In this document: one piece after another, positions 52,085-56,872 of the stretch
Position numbering within the stretch: the first letter of the stretch is position 1
Layout: each line of letters begins with the position of its first letter
NCBI GenBank assembly: GCA_900553515.1
Contig: USDN01000011.1
Span: forward strand, 1 to 56,872
From: an uncultured Blautia sp.
GTDB lineage: Bacteria > Bacillota > Clostridia > Lachnospirales > Lachnospiraceae
Direction: 5' to 3'
Length of the DNA stretch: 56,872 nt
Position numbers and translations under genes: made by a program
The notes under the pieces: model-generated
Databases searched by the model: none
Told to the model about the DNA's origin: nothing
What the model saw: the letters and a program-made list of their open reading frames with translations, nothing else

Positions 52085-52638
52085 ATCTTCTCACCTTTCA
52101 CAAATTTCAGACACTCAATAGCTGCCTCAGTTTTAAAGCAGTATTGATCTTTCAATTTATTCGGCAGCAACTGTCTGATACAGAAATCGTCTGCTACTTT
52201 ATCACCTGCAGTCCCAAAAGCACCCGCAAGATAAGCGGTAAGAGTAGCGTTTGTTGCATCATCCGCAATCTTTCCTGCAATGATATCATATTTTGCCATT
52301 TCACGTTCAACCTCAATAAACATTTTTTTCTTTCGGTGAGCGGCGATACAATGTAACCAGTCCACATCTGCATTTTCAAAAATATGCGTTTCAAGATTTT
52401 CTGAAAGTTTGAATTCAAAAGTTGAAATATATCCAAACTTCTGCCCCTCTTCAATTGTTCCGGTTGCGATGGCTTTGGCTATTGAGGTTCTCAGAAAACT
52501 TTCTTCCTGTTCCTTTGATGTGGTTAAATAAAATCCCTGTCCAAAATCTTTTCTCTTTGCACATTTGGCAAGATCTGGCTCTTTTACTTCACAATAACTT
52601 CCATGATAGAGAACAAATCCATCTTTTAACTCAAGCAC
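52072..52638 (-). CDS. DUF3990 protein, PARP-like ADP-ribosyltransferase fold
   Basis: This 188-residue protein has the DUF3990 pattern: L-Y-H-G-S (10-14), D-F-G-Q-G-F-Y-L-T-T (31-40) and a C-terminal D-Q-Y-C-F-K-T-E-A-A segment. The H-G-S and G-x-G-F-Y-L-T blocks resemble the NAD-binding H and Y residues of PARP-type ADP-ribosyltransferases. It is framed by two small overlapping genes, a toxin-antitoxin-like layout. The target is unknown; an enzyme acting on host or phage components is inferred. Confidence 0.75.
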   Translation of the reverse strand: MLELKDGFVLYHGSYCEVKEPDLAKCAKRKDFGQGFYLTTSKEQEESFLRTSIAKAIATGTIEEGQKFGYISTFEFKLSENLETHIFENADVDWLHCIAAHRKKKMFIEVEREMAKYDIIAGKIADDATNATLTAYLAGAFGTAGDKVADDFCIRQLLPNKLKDQYCFKTEAAIECLKFVKGEKIWLK

Positions 52639-52855
52639 TAATCTCTATCCCCTTTCTTTGCAAAAATTCAGTAATATCTTCAAGCACAGCTTCATCGCCT
52701 TCACAATGAAAAATCCCATAGCATTTTTCTATATATCCAAGAACATCGGCTTCTTTAAACAAGTGGATAATCTGTTCAACAGGTAAATGCCACTCTTCTG
52801 AAGCAAGCCGGATTAGTCTTGTTTGCATAAAAGTAATCTCTGTTTTCTCACTCAT
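52631..52855 (-). CDS. DUF3791 family small protein
   Basis: This 74-residue protein matches the DUF3791 layout: helical start (F-M-Q-T-R-L-I-R-L-A-S-E-E-W), then H-L-F-K-E-A-D-V-L-G-Y-I-E-K-C-Y-G-I-F-H and a final G-D-E-A-V-L-E-D-I. DUF3791 genes usually lie just before DUF3990 genes. The last 8 bases overlap the DUF3990 start. It is the best candidate for the partner or antitoxin of the cassette. Confidence 0.75.
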   Translation of the reverse strand: MSEKTEITFMQTRLIRLASEEWHLPVEQIIHLFKEADVLGYIEKCYGIFHCEGDEAVLEDITEFLQRKGIEISA

Positions 52856-52901
52856 TATGAATCCTCCTCATTTTCTTAGTCAGTAAAACCGGAATTGTTG
52901 A

Positions 52902-53165
52902 TTACCAAGGCATATTTCCAAATCGACTAATAAAAGTTACTGTTAGTCCGGTTTTATCAATCATTGCAAGTTTTACGATTGCGCCTGTACTGTTTGCTTT
53001 CCTCCGTCGACATTCAAATCTGTTGCCGTGGCACCTGGATCAGCGCAGTTCACCTCTTATGTCTTGGAGTCCTTTTGCATACTTCCAAAAGAACCCAGTC
53101 CGCTTGAAACATTTACGATAATAGTTTTATTTTTTCTCTCATTGTCATACAATGCACCTACTTCC
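52902..53165 (-). pseudogene. Short-chain dehydrogenase (SDR) remnant
   Basis: The minus strand shows pieces of an SDR: T-I-I-V-N-V-S-S-G-L-G-S-F-G-S, then after a break V-N-C-A-D-P-G-A-T-A-T-D-L-N, then in another frame A-I-V-K-L-A-M-I-D-K-T-G, and an end F-G-N-M-P-W followed by stop (52904-52902). Frames change at least twice and the N-terminal half is missing, so it is a dead fragment. An inverted repeat TAAAACCGGA (52884-52893) / TCCGGTTTTA (52947-52956) spans its end. Confidence 0.72.
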
Positions 53166-53177
53166 CCAGAATTTATT

Positions 53178-54689
53178 TTACCACGTATTCTTCTGTTCGT
53201 CTGTCACCTGCATCGTATCTGCATTTACCAGATAAAAATCTACCAATTCGGTCTCGTAATTGCCATCCGGATATACTTTTTCTAACACCAGTTCTTCGCA
53301 GGAATTACCATCTGCATCTGTCTTGGAACCATTATCGTACAGACAGTATCTCACATTTACCGTATTACCGTTCTTTGTTTCCTGCGTTTCGCTGACGACA
53401 GCATAGACTTCTCCCTTTGCATTCGCCGTGTAACTGAACGCCATATTTTGAAGTGTATTCTGCTCCTGAAGGTAATTATAAACTGCCAGCATTGCATTTT
53501 GAATTGTCAGACCATCATGCTGCCCTTCTGTCTCGTAATCTTCTATGGTATTTCCACTCTGAATATCCTCTGAATCTGTTGAATTCTCTGTATCCAAATC
53601 CGGTAATTCTGTAGTATCCTCTTCTTGATTATCTTCTTCATCTATTGTATCCGAAGACCACCACAGACCATCCATACTCTGCATAACAAATGGATTATTG
53701 GTTCTGTATCTCCGTTCACCACCATAATCTTCCTGCACAGTTATATACGTATATTTGCTGTCACAACCAGTCACCGTTTCTGTTCCATCCATTCCGAACA
53801 CTACACTCAGACCACTCATTCCAATAATCAAAAGTGCAAATATCGCAGCAGCTCCATAGACAATTATCAATGCCACTTTGTTTTTACCGAATTGTATGGA
53901 TAATGCCTGGCAATTGTGTCTGTATAAACTCACGATCCCCCAGATCAAAAGAACCGCCAGACTGATTGTAATAACAGTAATCGATATTTCTGCGAAACGA
54001 TATCTCACTTCATATCCCATATCACGTTTTATACCATACCACAATCCATAGAAGAAGGTACTATACGCAAGAACCAAAGTAATGATACTGATCCGTATCG
54101 GATGCTCTTTTTTATCCGGCACTGCCTTCTTCAGTGCCTCTGCCATCTGCGCTGCCGCTCTCTGCTCTATCCACATAGCAAGCTCTGCTTTTGACGGATA
54201 TGTGCATTTAGTATCCGGAATCCCTGCGTAACACATCTGGCTCTCTTGAATCCCTGTCGCATCTCCTGCTGCCATTGCTGTAACCACTTTCAGGTAATAA
54301 TACAACTTCAACTGTGCTGGATTGAATTTATCTATACGAATATCTGCCAGCTCCTGTGCAGCCCGTTCATAATTGTTAAGGAGTACACTCATCCGTGCCA
54401 TAACCAAAAGCATCTGATTCGCTACAGCAGGGTAACGGTGATATTGCTTCTCATATAAATACCGTGCATACTCATGTCGTTCTTCCGGTGTTAACCGATA
54501 GGACTTCTTTCTATTCTGTGCCAGCATCGCAATTCGCAGACCATAAGCCAATTCCAAAATTGCAATCAGCTGGCAGATAAATGCACCAAATCCCCAGATA
54601 TCCGTTGTATACCGCACATAGGTCACCAACACAATGCCTAGCATTGCCGGAATCACGATCAACCATTTTGTCCAACCTGATCTTCTCAT
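53178..54689 (-). CDS. Multi-helix membrane protein with C-terminal acidic/extracellular domain, unknown
   Basis: This 503-residue protein has two membrane helices near the N terminus (about 8-28, 33-55), a helical soluble part with TPR-like pattern (about 70-190), three more helices (about 200-220, 235-260, 275-300), an acidic D/E/S/T-rich linker (about 350-385), and a C-terminal domain with Y-T-A-N-A-K-G-E-V-Y-A-V-V-S-E-T. I do not recognise the family. The remains of an SDR gene follow it. It may be cargo of the mobile element or flanking DNA. Confidence 0.65.
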   Translation of the reverse strand: MRRSGWTKWLIVIPAMLGIVLVTYVRYTTDIWGFGAFICQLIAILELAYGLRIAMLAQNRKKSYRLTPEERHEYARYLYEKQYHRYPAVANQMLLVMARMSVLLNNYERAAQELADIRIDKFNPAQLKLYYYLKVVTAMAAGDATGIQESQMCYAGIPDTKCTYPSKAELAMWIEQRAAAQMAEALKKAVPDKKEHPIRISIITLVLAYSTFFYGLWYGIKRDMGYEVRYRFAEISITVITISLAVLLIWGIVSLYRHNCQALSIQFGKNKVALIIVYGAAAIFALLIIGMSGLSVVFGMDGTETVTGCDSKYTYITVQEDYGGERRYRTNNPFVMQSMDGLWWSSDTIDEEDNQEEDTTELPDLDTENSTDSEDIQSGNTIEDYETEGQHDGLTIQNAMLAVYNYLQEQNTLQNMAFSYTANAKGEVYAVVSETQETKNGNTVNVRYCLYDNGSKTDADGNSCEELVLEKVYPDGNYETELVDFYLVNADTMQVTDEQKNTW

Positions 54690-54801
54690 AAAAATCTCCT
54701 GAATTGTTTTTCTGAATATAGTATATTACCGCACACACCAATCGACCATATACATATTGTGACGATGCTGTTACTTACCATAACAGTTGCTGTTTCTAAG
54801 G

Positions 54802-54984
54802 TCATCTATTTATAGCCTGAGAAATAACTGGTTTCCCATCTCTGTCCAACAATGGAGTCAGTCCACCTGAATACCCACATGCATGATATAAATAATTCAC
54901 ACCAGTTTCCTTATCCACCCATATCTCAGTAGTAGTTAATGCTCCCTGAGAATATATTTTTTCAAATCTCTCTTCTTTCGCCAT
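54802..54984 (-). CDS. DUF6440 family protein
   Basis: This 60-residue protein begins M-A-K-E-E-R-F-E-K-I-Y and contains E-I-W-V-D-K-E-T-G-V-N-Y-L-Y-H and Y-S-G-G-L-T-P-L-L-D-R-D-G-K-P-V, which match DUF6440 proteins. I chose ATG 54984 because GGAGG then lies 9 bases before it. Function unknown. It is followed, after a gap of about 110 bases, by the membrane protein gene. Confidence 0.75.
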   Translation of the reverse strand: MAKEERFEKIYSQGALTTTEIWVDKETGVNYLYHACGYSGGLTPLLDRDGKPVISQAINR

Positions 54985-55017
54985 TTTCAATTTCCTCCCA
55001 TAATCAATTTTTCGGTT

Positions 55018-55369
55018 TTATAAAAAATGTTTCTCTGTTACTTTCTCGATTGTATCATGACATACAGTTCCATCTTCGGCAATCGTCGATTTTCTGATAA
55101 ATCTCGAATGATGCTTTAATACTCCATAAGCATACCAGTCATGGTTGCAAAATACTTTGCAGAACTCTGCATAGCCATGTTCCTTACAGGTATCGAAATA
55201 CAGACACCTGCTGATTTCATAAGTAAATCCACTATCATCATCCTGCAAAATTTCTGTCTCCCAACATACCTTTTTTTCGCCCTCCAGATCATCTACCAGA
55301 GACTGTCTCACAATCTTATAGCCATTCGGCAATAAATCGACATGCTTTTTTCTCTTTTTCCGTTACCAT
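55018..55369 (-). pseudogene. ATC-hydrolase-like gene, frameshifted in an A6 run
   Basis: A good start (GGGAGA then ATG at 55369) gives M-V-T-E-K-E-K-K and then hits a stop after 17 codons. One base less in the run of six A (plus strand T 55346-55351) would join it to the long frame K-H-V-D-L-L-P-N-G-Y-K-I-V-R, which continues to 55018. The long part resembles L-2-amino-thiazoline-4-carboxylate hydrolases (I-S-R-C-L-Y-F-D-T-C, C-N-H-D-W, C-H-D-T), though the family is normally longer. It may be a mutation, a sequencing error or slippage-controlled expression. If the A run is ignored, a TTG start at 55332 gives a 104-residue protein. Confidence 0.5.
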
Positions 55370-55426
55370 ATTTTCTCCCAACTTGCACACTAAGTCATAA
55401 TTTTCCAAACACTAAAACTTGAATTT

Positions 55427-55852
55427 CTATTTCTGCTGCCATGCCATTACATAGTCTTTTTCTCCAGTAGCTTCATCCAAACCGCTATACTGAATCTCAA
55501 ATCCTTCTCTTTGATAAAAGGATATTGCCCGTGTATTTTTTTGATATACATTTAAGATTAATTTGTTTCTTTTTCCCTTTACATAGTTTAGCAAAATTTT
55601 ACCTATACCTTGAGATTGCATTTCGGCAGAAACAAAAATACCTTCAATGTATTCGTTACTTAACCCTATAAAACCCTGTATTTCCTGTTTATCCTCGTAA
55701 ACATAGACAGTTGCCTGTAATAGAAGTTCTTTTACTAACTCAAAATTACTTTTCCAATATTGAGCAGAGATAAAATAATGTGTCTTTATATTTGTATCTA
55801 ACCATATTTCTGCAACTTTATTTATATCCACTTTCCGTAATTCTCTAATCAT
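55427..55852 (-). CDS. GNAT family N-acetyltransferase
   Basis: This 141-residue acetyltransferase begins M-I-R-E-L-R-K-V-D-I. The acetyl-CoA loop is Q-S-Q-G-I-G-K-I-L-L, and the end has A-I-S-F-Y-Q-R-E-G-F-E-I, the classic GNAT motif B. I chose ATG 55852, with GAGGAG 10 bases upstream, rather than a TTG at 55870. It resembles YjaB-type enzymes. Substrate unknown; likely cargo. Confidence 0.85.
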   Translation of the reverse strand: MIRELRKVDINKVAEIWLDTNIKTHYFISAQYWKSNFELVKELLLQATVYVYEDKQEIQGFIGLSNEYIEGIFVSAEMQSQGIGKILLNYVKGKRNKLILNVYQKNTRAISFYQREGFEIQYSGLDEATGEKDYVMAWQQK

Positions 55853-55909
55853 AACGGTGATGCTCCTCAAACTCCGATTTTCTCAATTTTTCAAACTGGA
55901 ATTTACGAA

Positions 55910-56431
55910 CTACAATATCTTTTCGAGAAAAAGATGGTTTTTGTGTGCAATTACATCTCCAACTTTTTTAGAAGCACTAGCAATTATTTCAAATCCATTT
56001 TTTTGATACAAAGATAGCGCAGGAATATTTTGACTTCCTGTATCCAAACGTAGTGCCCTGCAACTATTTTTTTGTGCTAATTCTGTAGCGAATTTTATTA
56101 GTGATGATGCAATTCCTTTACCAGACATACTCGGACGTACCATTAAAAGGTGAATTACCATTACCTCATCTTCAGATAATTTTTCTTTCCAAGGAATAGT
56201 TGCATATTCTATTGGTTGAACTTTATCAATAATGATACTTCCAACAATTGTTCCGTTTTCTTCATATACAAACAAAGCACCAGCATAAATAGCCCGTTCT
56301 GCATCATCTTTCGTTGGATAAACCCCTTTCTTAAATACAGTAAAGGCTGTATGATTCAGTTCATACTGGAAATGCTCATTGTAAGTATCTTCAATCGAAT
56401 TAACATCTTTTAGTATTGCTTTTCTAATCAT
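55910..56431 (-). CDS. GNAT family N-acetyltransferase
   Basis: This 173-residue enzyme begins M-I-R-K-A-I-L-K-D-V. Acetyl-CoA site: V-R-P-S-M-S-G-K-G-I-A-S-S-L. C-terminal block: I-P-A-L-S-L-Y-Q-K-N-G-F-E-I. ATG 56431 has GGAG at a good distance; the longer reading from 56446 does not. It is only distantly like its neighbour, so the two are not a recent duplication. Substrate unknown. Confidence 0.85.
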   Translation of the reverse strand: MIRKAILKDVNSIEDTYNEHFQYELNHTAFTVFKKGVYPTKDDAERAIYAGALFVYEENGTIVGSIIIDKVQPIEYATIPWKEKLSEDEVMVIHLLMVRPSMSGKGIASSLIKFATELAQKNSCRALRLDTGSQNIPALSLYQKNGFEIIASASKKVGDVIAHKNHLFLEKIL

Positions 56432-56533
56432 AAAATCTCTCCACAAATTTTGATTTCACACTTTCTTTCCCCTTATATGTCTATATCTGAAATATTCAGT
56501 CACAAACTTTATCAGGGATAGGCATCTGTGCCG

Positions 56534-56699
56534 CAAGGGGATCTTCCCCTTGTACGAAATCTCTGATTTCGCTGTATTTCCCGGTTTGAGATTTCTTGAA
56601 ATCGGGAACAGCACCGCAGGTCGCACGATACAGGCAGATGGAATTGCCTGTATAGAAGTGCGCTCTTAGCGTTGCTAAGAGATTTATGCCGTATCCGGC
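56534..56699 (-). other. Block of six consecutive hairpins, possible structured RNA
   Basis: Six perfect stem-loops follow each other in 166 bases: CAAGGGGA/TCCCCTTG (56534-56552), CGAAATC/GATTTCG (56555-56571), GATTTC/GAAATC (56590-56603, with outer TTCCCG/CGGGAA arms at 56578-56608), ATACAGGCA/TGCCTGTAT (56628-56653, extended by CGCAC/GTGCG), CTCTTAGC/GCTAAGAG (56663-56681) and GCCG/CGGC (56688-56699). It lies between the XRE regulator and the GNAT gene. An open frame through it is not convincing. Candidate structured RNA or DNA element; strand is a guess. Confidence 0.5.
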
Positions 56700-56777
56700 G
56701 TGTTATCTTTTTTCAATTTCTTTTTTCGACTTCTGAAGCATTCTTCCAGTTTTAATAATTTGACATGTCTGCTCTTG

Positions 56778-56872
56778 TTACTCATCATCTGTAAATTCCA
56801 GCATCTCATCAACGGTGCAGTCCAGCTTCTTGCAGATCTTCTCAATCGTCTCCATTGATACATACTGGTTTT
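56778..56872 (-). CDS. XRE-family regulator, C-terminal fragment (runs off window)
   Basis: The last 31 codons are visible: Q-Y-V-S-M-E-T-I-E-K-I-C-K-K-L-D-C-T-V-D-E-M-L then an acidic end and TAA (56780-56778). This is the third to fifth helix part of Cro/CI-type small regulators (YozG-like). It may control the neighbouring mobile genes. Confidence 0.8.
   Translation of the reverse strand, partial: NQYVSMETIEKICKKLDCTVDEMLEFTDDE

Noticed and set aside
55018..55369. Link between the ATC-hydrolase-like gene and thiazoline siderophore biosynthesis
   Set aside because: It is 40 kb away on another element, and the shared word thiazoline is the only connection.
56534..56699. CRISPR array
   Set aside because: The hairpins differ in sequence from one another; there are no identical repeats or spacers.
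56509..56700. Protein-coding gene on the minus strand through the hairpin block
   Set aside because: The open frame has no start codon with ribosome binding site and an odd Arg/Cys-rich composition typical of non-coding sequence.

Overview
The window looks like Lachnospiraceae-type Firmicutes DNA. The conjugation genes are the Tn1549/CTn style common in gut Clostridia (CD1108-like NlpC/P60 protein, DUF4315, DUF4366, PrgI, VirB4, Maff2, TTRAP), ribosome binding sites are AGGAGG-like, and the promoters I can read are sigma-A type. No rRNA, tRNA or CRISPR array was seen. Almost everything lies on the minus strand, so the natural reading direction is right to left.

1-15.1 kb: a compact nonribosomal siderophore-type operon on the minus strand. 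In transcription order it has a type II thioesterase, an Sfp-type phosphopantetheinyl transferase, a salicylate-type aryl-AMP ligase, NRPS 1 (ArCP-Cy-A(Cys)-PCP-Cy), NRPS 2 (TubC-type docking, methyltransferase, A10 remnant, PCP, thioesterase), a saccharopine-dehydrogenase-like reductase, an alpha/beta hydrolase, a PchR/YbtA-like AraC regulator, and an ECF importer (S component, EcfT, start of the ATPase) running off the left edge. The logic is that of pyochelin, yersiniabactin and equibactin: aryl acid plus two cysteines cyclised to thiazolines, then methylation and reduction. It starts from a sigma-A promoter at about 15.1 kb. Two palindromes of the form TTAG-N6-CTAA lie in the leader, and a third of the same geometry lies before the S component.

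15.2-18.9 kb: a possible oriT/terminator region, a coiled-coil gene, mobC and a MobP-type relaxase (plus strand), then a two-gene acetyltransferase toxin-antitoxin-like unit with its own promoter.

19-44.9 kb: the core of an integrative conjugative element (minus strand). It encodes VirB6, an MT-A70 methylase, PrgI, VirB4, an NlpC/P60 lytic protein, DUF4315, DUF4366, topoisomerase III, a giant ArdC/methylase/SNF2-helicase protein, a DNA methylase, an ArdC-metallopeptidase protein, TTRAP and a YodL/DUF4316 protein. The giant gene is interrupted by a group II intron (25860-28366). Removing the intron restores one reading frame of about 2732 residues.

44.9-56.9 kb: a second, mobilizable element. 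Its large serine recombinase adjoins a truncated Maff2 gene of the first element, which marks the insertion point. It carries a TxpA/RatA-like type I toxin with antisense RNA, a TOPRIM/RecA-like replication protein, a MobA/MobL relaxase, and a DUF3791-DUF3990-small ORF cassette. Further right are a decayed SDR gene, an unknown membrane protein, a frameshifted gene, two GNAT acetyltransferases, a block of six consecutive hairpins and the end of an XRE regulator. The far end of this element and the missing Maff2 5' part are not in the window.

Integration view (inference): the siderophore operon sits directly beside the relaxase of a conjugative element, as the equibactin operon does on the Streptococcus equi element ICESe2. 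It may therefore be ICE cargo. No integrase or att site is visible to prove this.
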